Source of the DNA: Fratercula arctica
Lineage: Eukaryota > Chordata > Aves > Charadriiformes > Alcidae
Length of the DNA: 64,000 nt
Reading direction: 5' to 3'
NCBI GenBank assembly: GCA_947846985.1
Contig: CANTUZ010000001.1
Span: 36,356,727 to 36,420,726, forward strand
Part shown: piece after piece, positions 1-12,292 of the stretch
Layout of the letters: every line of letters starts with the position of its first letter
Numbering within the stretch: position 1 is the stretch's first letter
Made by a program: the position numbers and the translations under genes
The notes under the pieces: model-generated
Databases searched by the model: none
Told to the model about the DNA's origin: nothing
What the model saw: the letters and a program-made list of their open reading frames with translations, nothing else

Positions 1-187
1 AATTTCTATACTGTTAAAAGAGAGGTTGCAGCAGTTGGTTTTCTTTAGGCTTGTGAAGAGAAGAAATCTGATAGTCTCTTACAACAACAGCAAGTAAAGG
101 TAAAAGGATGAGTGAGCCCTTTTTTTTCTCCTCAGTGGCAGATAACTGTGGCCACTGATTGTGGCTTGGGAGTTTCAGACTGGACAG
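1..187. other. Unique sequence, no feature seen
   Basis: Short AT-rich flank before the first CR1 fragment. No open frame with protein-like composition and no repeat recognised. Confidence 0.5.
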
Positions 188-487
188 ACAAAGCACTCTT
201 TATGAGGGAGTGTAGCAATAGGATGAGGGGTAATGGTTTTAAATTGAAGAAGAGGAAATTTAGATTAGATATGAGGAAGAAATTCTTTACTGTGAGGGTG
301 GTGAGATGCTGGAACAGGTTGCCAGAGAAGTTGTGGATGTTCCATCCCTGGAAGTGTTCAAGGCCAGGTTGGATGGGACTTTGAGCAACCTCATCTAGTG
401 GGAGGTGTCCCTGCCCATGGCAGGGCAGTTGAAACTAGATGATCTTTAAGTCCCTTTCAACCCAAACCATTCTATTGTTCTATTATA
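188..487 (+). mobile_element. CR1: CR1 LINE, 3'-end fragment
   Basis: The sequence follows the bird CR1 3' end: the last part of ORF2 (frame 112-384 ends in a [23 protein letters not shown] stretch), then a short 3' UTR with the 'gagcaacctcatctagtggg' and 'ccctgcccatggcagg' blocks, ending near 'accattctattgttctat', a decayed form of the terminal ATTCTATG units. It matches CR1 copies at 15.0, 40.2 and 42.5 kb in this window. Strongly 5'-truncated, as is usual for CR1; no reverse transcriptase remains. Confidence 0.9.
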
Positions 488-2622
488 TTAAAAAAAAAAA
501 AAATAAAAAAATAGCAAACATGCAGAGCTGGAGCAGCTTGCCTGGAGGTTTATAGAACTTCACCCCAGAAGGTTTTCAAGGCTTAGTAGCCAATGCCATT
601 GCCTGATGTAGTGGCAGTGGTAAGTGGGATGTAATTGAGACCCAGGTCCCTTCTGTAATTTTAAACAGGTCCTGTTATCTGGACCAAGATGCATACTGTC
701 GGGAGACAATTCAGAATGCATATACCTTAGATTATTATTTAGCTATGATTTTCTAACAAACCAGCTTATTCCAAAATTAAACTAGAGTTCAGTAATGGTG
801 ACAGTATGACATTATGAATTCTGGGAATGATATTGCATGATTTCTAACCCCTTTTATTCCATAACTCTTTCAAACTATCTTGTCAGATTTTGAACCCTCA
901 AGATGCTTTACCCACAACATCATAATGCATCTCTTCAAGATGAATAAATCACAGTCTTTGTCATCTTGTAACACAGACAGCATGCTTGTACCTGCTACAT
1001 CTCCTACATATTATTTCTGGAGCTTTAACTGAAAATCAGAGTCGTTGTCATCATACCCTAGCTCTATAAGAAGGCTAAATGCGGCCCGCTAGAGTCTTAG
1101 TTCAAGGGATTCAAAGTGCCTATAACTGAGCTACTTTACAGGGATTAGTATTGAGTAGGTGGAAGTCATTCCAAATCAGTTGGTTTAGAAGCTAAGAATT
1201 ACTTTTCTGAATGGATACTGTTAACAGGATAGGTACAGAGTACACCTTACATTGTATAAATATAATATTGACTGAGTTTATGGTCATAAAGCAATCAGAA
1301 GTTTCCGGCATCCTTCTGCTTAACAGATAGTTCATATGCTTGCATATGCACATTTTAACTAAAATAAATGGGTAAGCAGTGCTATCACTAGATGCTTCAA
1401 ATGGTCAAAAAGGGACTCGTCTCAGCTAGTCAACTAAGGCAACTATCTGATATATATTTAGAAAACAAGACTAGGAAGAACTTTGCTTATTATTCAGTTG
1501 TCTCTGATATCCATAAAAGGAACTTGGGATGTTTACGCTAGATGAGTATCTAGAGGTAACCATTAAGGTTTTAGTTGCTCCATCTTTGGCTTCTAATGTT
1601 TAGATACTCCAAAGAACTGTAAAAAGCTGGCTGATACCAAACAGACTCTTTGGGACAAATAGATGATTCCTTGCTTAGGATTAGTTGAATGCTAGGTGTG
1701 ATGCTTAGGGTATGTCAAATGTCACTAGATGCTGGCCAGCTGGGCTGAGTCCCTAGGAAAGGAATTAATCCCGCTTATTGTAGATCACTACAATATAGAT
1801 GTTCAAATTCTCGCTATAATAAATGAAAATCCAGCCAATATAATTGATGGGACCTGGAAAGAAATTGATCTCATCCTAAAGTAGACAATCATATTTTGTC
1901 AGATAAATCAGTTGCCTTAGGTGAGATATGAATCACTCTGTAGACTCCATTGAGTCCATTGACTAGTTTACCATTACCTATAAAGAAAACTAGACACTTT
2001 TCTCAGAGCAGATGTCTATACCTAAAGTTACATGTGATGAATCCCACCCTAAATTTAGGTGAGATAAATCCATCATCAATAACTGAAAGTAAAATTCCTC
2101 TTGAGAAACGTTTGAAACTTAGGTATTATCCTTCCTGATTCAAAATATGATTAACAAAAAAAACCCCAACCATTGCTTCTGATGACACACCTTTTTATAC
2201 TGTTGGTATTAACGACACCAAGTTCCATGAGAGTATTTCCAAATTGTGACAGATATCTCCTGAAAAATCCAGAAATCAAAATGTAACGTGTTATCAGTCT
2301 TTGCATGTGATAGTTTCGAATATGAACTGTGATATTCTGGAATATGAACTAAGCTGTAGAGACATATTTTCACTGAGAGAAAAGAACAGAAATAAATGAA
2401 GTACAAGTATATGTCCTATTCTGCCAGCTGTTCTAAAAGTATAGCAATGTCTGAGAGATCAATAGGTGTGATGGGAAAAAGTAATATCTTGAAATACTGT
2501 AACTAGATTTATCAGATGATTTCTGTAAAAGCTTTGAGAGTATAATGCTTGCACTGTTTTCACATAACAGAAGTTGCTGTTACTAACAACTGAACAACTC
2601 ATAGTCTTCCGCTTATGTCTAC
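488..2622. other. AT-rich sequence, no gene seen
   Basis: No coding region, RNA gene or clear transposon. Short ORFs here (for example 1950-2138) have compositions expected by chance. Some of it (about 1000-1750) has the look of a very old repeat, but I cannot name a family. Confidence 0.4.
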
Positions 2623-3210
2623 TGTCATGGTTTAGCCCCAGCTGGCAACTAAGCCCCACACAGCCACTCACTCACTCTGCCCTGATGGGATGGGGGAGAG
2701 AATAGGAACGGTAAAAGTGAGAAAACTCAGGGGTCGAGGTAAAGACAGTTTAATAGGTAAAGCAAAAGCCACGCACACAAGCAAAGCAAAACAAGGAATT
2801 CATTCACCACTTCCCATCGGCAGGCAGATGTTCAGCCATCTCCAGGAAAGCAGGGCTCCATCACACATAATGGTTACTTGGGAAGACAAAACACCATCAC
2901 TCCAAAGGTCCTCTCCTTCCTTCTTCTTCCTCTAACTTTTTATTGCTGAGCATGATGTCATATGCTATGGAATATTTCTTTGGTCAGTTGGGGTCAGCTG
3001 TGTCCCCTCTCAGCTTCTTGTGCACCCCCAGCCTACTCGCTGGTGAAGCAGTGTGAGAAGCAGAAAAGTCCCTGATGCTGTGTAAGCACTGCTCAGCAGT
3101 AACTAAAACATCATTGTATTATCACCACTGTTTTCAACAAAAATCCAAAGCATAGCCCCATACTAGCTACTATGAAGAAAATCAACTCTACTTCAGCCAA
3201 AACCAGCACA
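2623..3210 (-). mobile_element. ERV-L-like LTR, 588 bp (3' LTR of a minus-strand element)
   Basis: Bounded by TG...CA: the plus strand starts tgtcatggttt and ends aaaccagcaca, which are imperfect inverted repeats of each other as in retroviral LTRs. The start resembles the LTR edge at 34179 (tgtcgtggttt), and the body shares blocks with the LTRs at 4139-4609 and 23961-24485 (for example 'cagtttaatagg', 'catatgctatggaatat', 'tcccctctcagcttcttgtgcac'). The next bases on the plus strand, ttctccacccct, give a purine-rich tract on the minus strand just before the LTR. That makes this the 3' LTR of an element reading right to left. Confidence 0.85.
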
Positions 3211-3354
3211 TTCTCCACCCCTATTCCCGTACCATCTACATCATGTCCAGGTCCCATACTATCCAATACATCCTCATTAACCACCACCCCCTTTGCCATC
3301 CTTTGATATAATACACAGATATCATTCCCTTAGTCTATGGACCACCCCTGTAAA

Positions 3355-3393
3355 ATGTCTGTAAAATGTCCATAAAATGTCCATTGAGTTCTT
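3355..3393. repeat. Three short tandem copies of a TAAAATGTC-type unit
   Basis: The block 'tgtaaaatgtctgtaaaatgtccataaaatgtcc' shows three adjacent near-identical 11-12 bp units inside the ERV interior. Confidence 0.7.
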
Positions 3394-3699
3394 TTAGTCC
3401 ATGACTTTGGACTCCGTCTGTTATGGTGGTCACTCAGGACAGGAGAGGTGGTGTGTTGCATGGAGTTATTTGGCACCAAAACCATCTCAGGTCTTGTCAC
3501 TGCTGCATTTGCACTGCTTCTTGTAAGGCTTGTCTTCCATTGGTTCAGGTGGTTTCTGCTATAGTAATTCCTATAACACAACTCAAATCATGGGTTACAA
3601 CAAATTAAAGGTATTTCCATTAAAATCTGCATGCCTGGGTCCTTTGGGCCGGTTTATAGAGTTTAACATTACAATGAACTTCTCCCCTTGTCCCTGCTC

Positions 3700-4125
3700 C
3701 AGCTTGGATTTATCCGCAGAATGTAGTCCCTTAGCACCTGCTCCAAGTGGAACCTTATCTATTGGCCACAGTCTCTTCAGGGGTATACCTGCTGTAGCAT
3801 AGACTTGTCCACAGCCACAGTTGCTTTGAGGTGCACCTGTTCCAGCGTGCCTTATCAACAGGCCACAATGCCTTCAGAGAAATACCTGTTCCAGTGTGGC
3901 CTTACTCACAGCCACAGCCCCTTCAGGAATGAACCTGTTCCAGAATGGCCTTACGCATGGCTGCAGTCTCTTCAGGGGAGTACTTGCACTGTTGTGGGCT
4001 TATCCATGGCCACAGGTTTTGAGGTACTCCAGCATGACTTTGTGCACAGCCACTGATGCAGGTGTACCTGCTGCAGCATGGACCTATCCACAGTCACAGA
4101 TGTTTCAAGGTTGTTCACCCCCTGC
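3700..4125. repeat. Degenerate minisatellite in the ERV interior, unit about 50-60 bp
   Basis: About eight imperfect units. Each combines 'tatccacagccacag', a 'tttcaggg' block and 'tacctgctccagcatgg'-like sequence. Examples are 'ccacagtctcttcagggg', 'ccacagccccttcagg' and 'ctgcagtctcttcaggggag'. The units differ by many substitutions, so the array is old. Its purine/pyrimidine bias keeps several frames open by chance. Confidence 0.8.
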
Positions 4126-4138
4126 CCCTACCCTGGTA

Positions 4139-4609
4139 GTGTAGGGAGAAGAGGGAGAAAAGAAAGAAAGAAAAAAACAAACTCATGAGCTGAGATGAAG
4201 ACAGGTTAATAGAACAGTAATGGAAGATAGAAAATAAATAAATAAATAAATAAATAATGGTAAAAGAATATACAAAATTATGATGCAACACAAGTGGCTC
4301 TCACCACCTGATGATTAGTTGCCCAGCCTGTCCCAAGCCGCACTTGCAGATTCCTGCCCCCTGGGCAACCCCCATTTACATACTGACCGTGACGTCTGTG
4401 GCTGGAATATTCCTTTGACCAGCTTGTCCTGTCTATGCTTCCTATCAGTTTCTATAGGAAGCTGAAAAAGTCCTTGACTAACTTAAACATTACCTAGTAA
4501 CGACTGAACCAATATGTTATTAACATTATTCTCATACTAAATCTAAAACACAGCAGCTACTGGGGGAAAAAAAAAAAAAAAGTTAACTCTATTCCAGCTG
4601 AAACTGGGA
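4139..4609 (-). mobile_element. Second ERV-L-like LTR, truncated
   Basis: Aligns with the LTR at 2623-3210 from about its 65th base: a purine-rich start, 'gatgaagacaggttaatag', 'gctggaatattcctttgacca', 'aagtccttgacta', 'ttaactctattccagctgaaac'. The outer 65 bp on the plus-strand left side are missing, and the right end fades at 'aaactggga' without a clean CA. It is probably the 5' LTR of the same minus-strand element, but independent origin is possible because it is only moderately similar to the first LTR. Confidence 0.75.
4231..4257. repeat. (AAAT)n microsatellite
   Basis: Six tandem aaat/aata units inside the truncated LTR. Confidence 0.9.
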
Positions 4610-4636
4610 AAGAGGTGTACCTTCTCTAGCATGCAC

Positions 4637-4730
4637 GGAAGGAAGGAGGGAGGGAGGGAAGGAAGGAAGGAAGGAAGGAAGGAAGGAAGGAAGGAAGGAA
4701 GGAAGGAAGGAAGGAAGGAAGGAAGGAAGG
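4637..4730. repeat. (GGAA)n microsatellite, about 94 bp
   Basis: Near-perfect GGAA tandem array with a few GGGA units at its left end, immediately right of the truncated LTR. The EGRK-repeat ORF across it is an artefact. Confidence 0.95.
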
Positions 4731-6549
4731 TTGGTCACCTGGGTTATACGGAAACATTTTTTAAATTGGTATCAAAATCAAACGTAAGACTAGGACAGAG
4801 ATTATTCCATGCTCCAGTTTAGTTTCAGGGCATTTAATAAATATATACCTACATATATGCATAGATATTCATTGACATAGCATGCACACAATAAAGAAAC
4901 AGTTACTGTCTAAATAGTGGTCTGAATTCTGAAACTTACCTATATCTAGTACTATTGGCCTGTTCCAAAAACCAGAAAAATCTGTCGGCATCTTCCAAAG
5001 CTCTTGAAAAGCAGTTTAATAAGTTTTCTTAAGGCTGAAAATACAAAATATTTTTTCAGTGATCTGTCTGGGAGAAGTCTGTTGTACCAGCATTACATGA
5101 AACTAGGTCTATTTGTACCTCAAAAGTAATCTGAAAAGCAAAATTGGTTTTCCAATTATCTCAAATTGGTTTTCCTCTGTCATGAAAAACCAGGGTTTTA
5201 ACAAAAGCCAAAACAATAGAAGTAACTACATTAAGTTCAAAAAATAAAATATAACTCCAGCAAAAAGGTTGACAGTATGATATGAGAAGGCCAACATAAA
5301 TTAAAAAAAACAAAGCAACTGGAGGCTAGGCTTGGTAGCCTAGGCCTTACAAAGTGGCATTACAAGTTCATGTGTCTATATCTGAATGAAAGAGCAAAAG
5401 TTCCTCAGGTACATTAAAACAGTGTCTCTGAGTTAATAGGCCTAAAAATATAATCTCATCATGTGTGTTCAATGTTTATATCTTGCAATACTGCCTAATA
5501 CCTTTTTTCCTGATAGAAAAAATACACCTTTATTTCCTTCATAATTTTGAGAAATCTTGTTCACTTGAATTTATGAACACTTATGTCTCATGAACTTATA
5601 GAAATATAAAGCTTAAATTATTATTTACAAAGGCATTTTTAGGACATCCAGGAATTAACTTAGACAGTCAAGATAAAGTTTATTAGTGTTGGTTACTGCC
5701 TCTCTGTTTGCTAATATTAAATTTAAATGTTGCATTGCAAATTAAGCCAGATGCTTCTTGTCACCTCAGAACATGTTGAACAACCTCCTGCTTATGTTTG
5801 CTTTTAAATGGGTGAATATTACTTTCCTGTCTTCCAATCTCTAGACATCAAAAATCCAATTCTTTCAAACAGCCTTCACTCAGCCTGTTTTCTGAACCTA
5901 ATCATTCTCATCATGCTTTCATGGAATTTCAACAATATTTCCACACTTTATTTAAATAAAGCCTTGCCTGGAGGCCTCCCGACTGCTGCGGAGTGAGGAA
6001 AAGATTCAAAAGATTGAAAAGATTTTAGAATGAGTTGCAATAAAAACAACTTTGCAACTAAACATCTAAGACAGCAGACTTAATCATCTGGGACACTGGA
6101 AATGGCCTATCATACCCAAGACGCTTGCTGAAATATGTGACACCATATGTTCTACCAGGGCAACAGCTCTAGGTCAGAAGAGAATTCCACATGCATGTCT
6201 TGCAACTAAATCCTGTCTTCACTTCAGAAGGATTAGTTCATTAAGCAACAAAAATTTAGTAGCCTTATAGACATAAACTGAACTTCACCTAAACATTTCA
6301 ATGTTTGGGTGTGTAAGCACATATCTGAATTAAGGAAGATAACCGAGGCAAAGACAGTGAAAGTGTCAGTGAAGAGGAAAGAAAACTATTTTTCTCTGCT
6401 GGGTAGAGACATGCAGAACAGGCATGATCCCCAACACTCCAAGTAAATCCAATAGTCATCAAACAAAAAAGGAACTATGCAGTCCCTGAACCAAGAGAGT
6501 AAATCAGATCTCAGTATCTATGGAGGAATGTCACAAAGATTTAGATAAC
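4731..6549. other. AT-rich sequence, no gene seen
   Basis: No host exon or well-defined mobile element recognised. The right part may include the eroded upstream end of the old CR1 that follows. Confidence 0.4.
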
Positions 6550-7865
6550 CACAGTTAGAATACCCAGAAGAAACAGATGGCCAGTGGATGAATGGTTAAA
6601 GACTTTCTTTGGAAGGAAACACAAGCACAGAGATGGCAGTTTGACTAGACTGAATTTGATTCACACAAACAGTGAGAACTATTTAAAACTTTGCATAGAG
6701 AAAGCAAATTAGAGCAAATTACTTACAGACCAGTAAAATAAATTACTTGAAAGAAAGAAGGAAAGAAATCTACAGACTAGTGAGAATGGCCTGAAAAGGT
6801 AAATTTCAACCAACCAATGACTTTCCAAATAAAGTCCATTGGGAATTATTTCTAAGTGGAAAAAGAAACCTAGCAGCTCCTAAAACAGACCATACTGAAG
6901 GCACAGATATAGTTGTTCTGGCACTTTGTAAAGGCAGAAAGAGGTAAAGATAAAACAAAACAGTATGGCTACATTTGGAGAACATTAGCAAGTCAGAATT
7001 TGAAAAAGAGTAATTCAAAAGTGGAATCTGGACACACTGGTAGAAATGACAGAAACCTTAGATGTAAAATGACCAAGGGAAAGGCATGAAATGAGATGTA
7101 ACTATCAAACAGCAAGATTGAAAATATCATGGTTCTATAAATACACTGAGGAGGAGATGGTTAAAATTATAAACTCATTATTACATGGACACGCTACATT
7201 TTCTTAACACTTTACATCTTCTTAATCTAAAAGTGGTAGTTTTGATAGATAGCAAAATATTTACATTTGCAAACAATTATAGGGAAAAAACAGTAGAGAG
7301 TGTGTGCATAAGTCAACAGAGACACAAAGAAGGAATTTCCTGGGGAAAAACCATTAGACATTTACTGTATAAGTTGGGAGAAATTTTCCTAGAAGTATTT
7401 AAGAAACAAGTAGAAGCAATAGTGATAAATAAACTGCTGAGGATAGAAGAGGTCCCAGAATAATAAAGAGCAAACACAGTACCTTTCTGTGAAAAGAGTG
7501 AAAGGACTCATAAAGTTGTAAAACAATGAGCCTAAGTCTGATTTCTAAAAGGCAGTATGAGAAATTATTAAAGAAGCAACTGTTACAAGCATCTATATAG
7601 TGATAAAGTGATACAAGACCATCTGCTATGGATTTGTGAATAATAGATTGTGCCAAACTAGATTTCCATCTGTGGCAGTGTAACTGGCTTAATGGTTAAG
7701 GGGAAGAAGTAGATGTGGCATATATTAAGTTCATTAAGGATTTTTAATAGATATTCTCCAATAACATTTTTGTAGCAAAACTAGAAAATATGTACCAGAT
7801 AAAATTACAGAAATATTATTAAAAAAACTAATTAGAAAACAAACTTTGAATATCACCTAGAAGGA
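6550..7865 (+). mobile_element. CR1: Ancient, heavily eroded CR1 LINE (ORF2 region)
   Basis: Landmarks of the CR1 reverse-transcriptase ORF appear in order but with many stops: 'gcagctcctaaaacagaccatactgaaggcac' near 6870, 'gaggtcccagaataataaagagcaaacacagtacc' near 7450, 'gaaattattaaagaagcaa' near 7560, 'gatttgtgaataatagattgtgccaaac' near 7630, and 'gtagatgtggcatatattaag' near 7710. The same series occurs in the same order and strand at 28.2-29.4 kb, so the two are copies of one old family. No usable frame is left. Boundaries are approximate. Confidence 0.7.
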
Positions 7866-10784
7866 TTATTCCAGTTCCTTGATTTCCAAACTTATTTAGT
7901 AGCAATATAAAAGAATTCTCTACTATATACTCACTTTATTGATACTCATTGTGTCTTGTTCAACTCAGCACAGATCTGAGCACATGCTGTAAAATACAAA
8001 ATGGACACCTTTAGTGATACCTCAGCCACTGTCTTATGGTTGTTTATATTTCCTTTCTTCTTCTTCTTTCCATAACTTGCAATACTAAAAATCATCTTTT
8101 CTTTGAGCTAAAAACCTCAAAACCCCTACTCATATTTACAAAGTGAAATTGACTTTTTTTTGGAACTTTGATTCTTTACTATTAATTTTAAATAAAATAT
8201 CTGGTTTGGGGTTTTTTTTTTAAGCAAAAAAGTGAACAATTCTATATTCAGTGACAATCCACAAAACATTGTTTCCTTGTTTTTTCCTCTTTCCCATTTA
8301 AAGGACAATCCATTTTTATTGGTGGTAAATTGTTGATTTCCCTATACCATGCTAACTGTGTTACTGATTATTCTCATGGATGTAGAACTCATGTTCACTC
8401 ATTTTGTAACTTCTCTGCTATTTTCCACAGTTATCTGTATTATGACAGGAATACCTGTCAGAAAATTTATTTATCTTGGATCTAGTTCCTCTCCCTTGGT
8501 ATTATTTAGTTTTTTGTTGTTTTGCCTTTTTTCTTCTTCCTGACAGTCGTCAAGGCGCTCAGCTTTCCAGTTCCAGCAAGTTCCAGGTGTCTTTAAAAAG
8601 TCTGATAGGGTCATAACAGATAGATGATCTGACTCTAGCCTTGGCCCACCATCTGCTTTGCCTCTCTGGGCGCCTAGAAACATCAGCTTCTCACTGAGTT
8701 TTTTGCTTTGTTTTAGAAAATAATTGGGGCAGGAGGAGCGTTGAGATTTTTTTTCCCCTCTGAATTTCCTTCATAGCAGTAAACTCAGCTGCCATAAGAA
8801 AATAAAAGGAATCATATTAATTGGAGCACATAGCTGATGAGGTTGGGTCGAACTCTAACAGGAATATATTTATTATTTTTTAATATTTAAAAAAAAAAAA
8901 AAGAGACATAAGGCATGGAAAAAGGAAAAGCACCATATAAATGATGAGCTAAAAAGCTGGAGCTTAGTTTATTTGATTATAAAAAAGCAACTGGTACCAT
9001 CTGAGGTGTCTTTGTGACTTAAGACATCCCTAAGCTAGCTGATATGTCAGAGTACCTACAGGAGAAAACCACGGCACTGCAGGGATCCTTAAACAGATTT
9101 AGGTGCTCAGAGCGAGGTGGTGAGACTGAGGCCATAGCTCCCACAGAAACCAAACACAAACTCATTTTTCAGATGTAACAGATCACCAGTGCACTGTCTC
9201 TGCGTGTTCACCCTGAAGTTCAAAACACCAGCTATTTGAGCCAGTTCAACTTGCAATACATTTAGGGGGAAAGATCACATCTGAATTTTATCTCCCTTCT
9301 TCCTCCCTCATCTTTCCACTCCACTGTAAATAACAAAGAAAACAATACATACAATGGGTTAAAAATGAGGAATTTTGAGGCTGAGTGTGAGCACCATCCT
9401 GGTTTACCATGAAGATAGGTGAAAAAGAGATATTTGAGGGGAAAAATTTGATTTTTTTTTTTTTTCCTTTAACCTTCACACTGGAAAATGGAAAAAGAAA
9501 ACAAAACCCTACCCATCTGATTACCCATTTGGACTGGATAAGTAAAACGGGGGACAGTTCAGAATCACCTACTCAACTCTTTACCCAAACTTCAAAACCT
9601 GTTAACAGAAAACCTACTTTGTTGTTACTGTATGTGTTTTTGAGGGTATGGGAATAAAAATAAATTATTTTTCAGCTTTGCTGTCTCCTGGTTGCAATAA
9701 GTGATTTAAATTGGCTTCCTGCTATGGGAAACCTAAGCAGAAGCTAATGTGGCTTAAACATTTGTGCTGCCTTAACTTTAACCTGCATGGGTGTGTATAA
9801 CACTCAGCAGGAATATGTCTTGTTTTTGCCAGCAGGCAAAGGCTGTTTATAAAATTACATTTTCAAGTCTGATTAGAGATTAAGGTTTTTAGAAGTAAGA
9901 AAAAACAATTAAGAGTAAACTGCAGGTAATATTAATGTGGTCATTTAAGAAGTACATTTCTTGACAGAATGCTACTGTTCCTGCTCACAGCAGGCTGAGA
10001 GACTAGATGTGGAGAGAATAATAAAGTTTTTTGTCTATGTTTATGTCCACTATATAAGACAGCTAGACTGAATAGAAAGAGAAAATGATGTGCTACTAAT
10101 CCTCAAGAGAAGTGCCAGTACAGATATATGCTGTCAGGAGATTGTCCCCTTTACAATAGAGAACATAGGCTTACTCTTTAATAATCTACCTGTACTCTAT
10201 GTAGTACTCGTCCAGGAATCTTGGCATTTCATATCGTTTCTTTCATATCTATTTCATATAATTTCATATTATCTATTGCATTTCATAACTCCTAAAGCAG
10301 TGGACTCTCCTCTCTCCCTTAATCTCCCATTCACCATATATATTCACACTTTAATTTCTATTTCTCTTACAAGGCTAAACGTCTCCTATTGTTTAAGATT
10401 ACAGTTTCCGAGCAGGATAAGTAGCATGCTGAGTAACTAGAGATTCAAAAAGGAGTAACATGGCAAGCATAACCTCTAGGCATCATTTCCTTTCTGTTTA
10501 CAATGATGCATGCTGGAAACAACCTCGCCTTTGTTTCAAGTCCTGAACTGTTGTTGAAATTCCTGTCTTTGGATCTCTAGTTGTGAATCTATCAATTACT
10601 GAGCCATGTACCTGTTAATATCTCTGTCTCTTTTTTTCTATCTGTCTGTCTGTCTATCTATCTTTAAATATATTTCTTATATGTATAGACACAATCACAC
10701 ATAATTTTTTTCTTTATATTATATGTATGTATGTGTATACACAGACATTAAAATATTTGACTCACAAATAATGGTATATCATAT
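7866..10784. other. AT-rich sequence, no gene seen
   Basis: Contains short poly-A and poly-T runs and a (TCTG)n(TCTA)n stretch at 10637-10664. ORFs here (such as 10090-10440, 116 aa) have no recognisable domain and no clear exon signals. Confidence 0.4.
10637..10664. repeat. (TCTG)n(TCTA)n microsatellite
   Basis: Tandem tctg units pass directly into tcta units. Confidence 0.85.
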
Positions 10785-11078
10785 AGATTCATAGAATCAT
10801 AGATTGCTTCGGGTTGGAAGGGACCTTAAAGATCATCTAGTTCCAACCCCCCTGCCATGGGCAGGGACACCTCCCACTAGACCAGGCTGCTCAAAGCCCC
10901 ATCCAGCCTAGCCTTGAACACTTCCAGGGATGGGGCATTGACAACTTCCTTGGGCAACCTGTTCCAGTGCCTTACCACCGTTACAATAAAGAATTTCTTC
11001 CTGATATCCAATCTACCCTCTAAATTTCTAAATCTCCCCTCTTTCAGTTTGAAACCGTTACCCCATGTCCTATCATAT
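10785..11078 (-). mobile_element. CR1: CR1 LINE, 3'-end fragment
   Basis: Starts on the plus strand with 'gattcatagaatcatag', the reverse complement of the CR1 terminal ATTCTATG units. It continues with 'gggttggaagggaccttaaagatcatctag' blocks, then the last codons of ORF2 ('ggcaacctgttccagtgcc...aaagaatttcttcc'). Well preserved, about 290 bp, 5'-truncated. Confidence 0.92.
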
Positions 11079-12181
11079 GTTGTGTCTTTGTTTCGTGGGA
11101 TATGTTAATTTCCACATTGGTGCTTTCTAGCTAAGCAGGAAAATAGGCATGATTTTCTAGGACATTCACTGGGAATATTTTTGTTTTCTTACATTAATTT
11201 ACTTTGAGATCATTCAAAGATGTGATGTTTACAAATGTATGTCTTGGTCTAGGAAAGCATAGTATCAGTGCTGGTCCCCACTGCAGTTTCATCTAATAAT
11301 GAGCTGTATCTCTCGCCTGCTTGCTGTGCTACTGAATGGAGCTGTGTAACAAAGTAATTATTTATTATTATCTCAAATTAACATGTATTTATGATATGCA
11401 TATATTTTATTACAGCTGGTCTTTTGTCTTATTTAACTGGAGTGCAGATACATAGCTAGTAGACTGGTATTCATTTTTCCCAATATCATGATACATTGGT
11501 TTGGGTTCTGGGACCTTCTCATGGGGAATTTATCTGAATTTACTTCTATAATCTAACACTACATTACAATATGTGAATGAAATATTTATACCCCCTCCAT
11601 GAACTTAGCTTATATTTATGAAATAAATAATTTCCCTGTTGTCCATAAAATTTCCCAGTGCTGTTAAGTCCTGTAATAGAAAACCATAGTGTTTATTTTC
11701 CATAATGACAATATAGGAGGCGGTAGAATTGAAAGTGCTAAGGTCTAAGTTTAGCTTAATGAGTTTAGGTCTCTCATAATGAAGCCAGGTACCTAAATTA
11801 AAAGGAGAAATTAATAGTAAAGTACTGAACCAATGACTGTACAAGTAAGAGCTGGTCTGACATCTGAATACACTTTATTAGCCAGGTGTAAACCCCACTG
11901 TTATAGTACAGCGTCTGCCTCAGAGAAGCCAAGCATACTGGTGTGCTGTTAAATGCTAGTTTTGCATGAGTCACAGCAGTGGTATGTAGAGCTGAATACC
12001 GTTTTATAAACCTCATGAGCACTTTTTTAAATATGCAGAGGGTGTAGCCAGAATTAACTCACGGTGTTCAACCTGAAGAAGTAGTCTATAATTTTAACTG
12101 GTTTATCTTCTGGTGGGACTAGGGTGTGTGTAATCTTTTTACAGATTATTTTTCCCTGCAGACTGCTGGTAACATTACACT
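11079..12181. other. AT-rich sequence, no gene seen
   Basis: No recognised gene or repeat. ORFs 11605-11844 and 11798-12022 (minus) overlap in different frames and look random. Confidence 0.4.
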
Positions 12182-12292
12182 AGCATTTTTGACTACTTTT
12201 TAGTGATACAGTGCTATGTTAAATGTTACATTGCATTATGTCACAGTGGTTTACATTATCCTACCAAAGGCTGGCACAATGTGAAACCAGAA
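12182..12292 (+). repeat. Source copy of a perfect 111-bp inverted duplication
   Basis: Base by base, this is the exact reverse complement of 13481-13591 (111 of 111 bases); identity stops abruptly at both edges. Its surroundings are ordinary unique-looking sequence, whereas the other copy interrupts a repeat. This copy is therefore the likely donor. Confidence 0.95.

Larger units (their letters stand above)
3211..4138 (-). mobile_element. Non-coding interior of the minus-strand ERV-L-like element
   Basis: Lies between two related LTRs in the same orientation. The first 350 bp resemble the region between pol and the 3' LTR of the provirus at 34.5 kb (purine-rich tract, then a 'ccatggac'-type block). 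The rest is a degenerate minisatellite. No gag, pro, pol or env reading frame of meaningful length remains, so this is a deletion derivative or a non-autonomous ERV. The small ORFs here are by-products of the tandem repeat. Confidence 0.7.

Noticed and set aside
4631..4822. 63-aa ORF with repeated EGRK
   Set aside because: Translation of the GGAA microsatellite.
8471..8683. Possible minus-strand exon (70 aa)
   Set aside because: Part of it looks protein-like, but there is no convincing acceptor and the N- and C-terminal parts are low-complexity. The evidence is weaker than at 31.2 kb.
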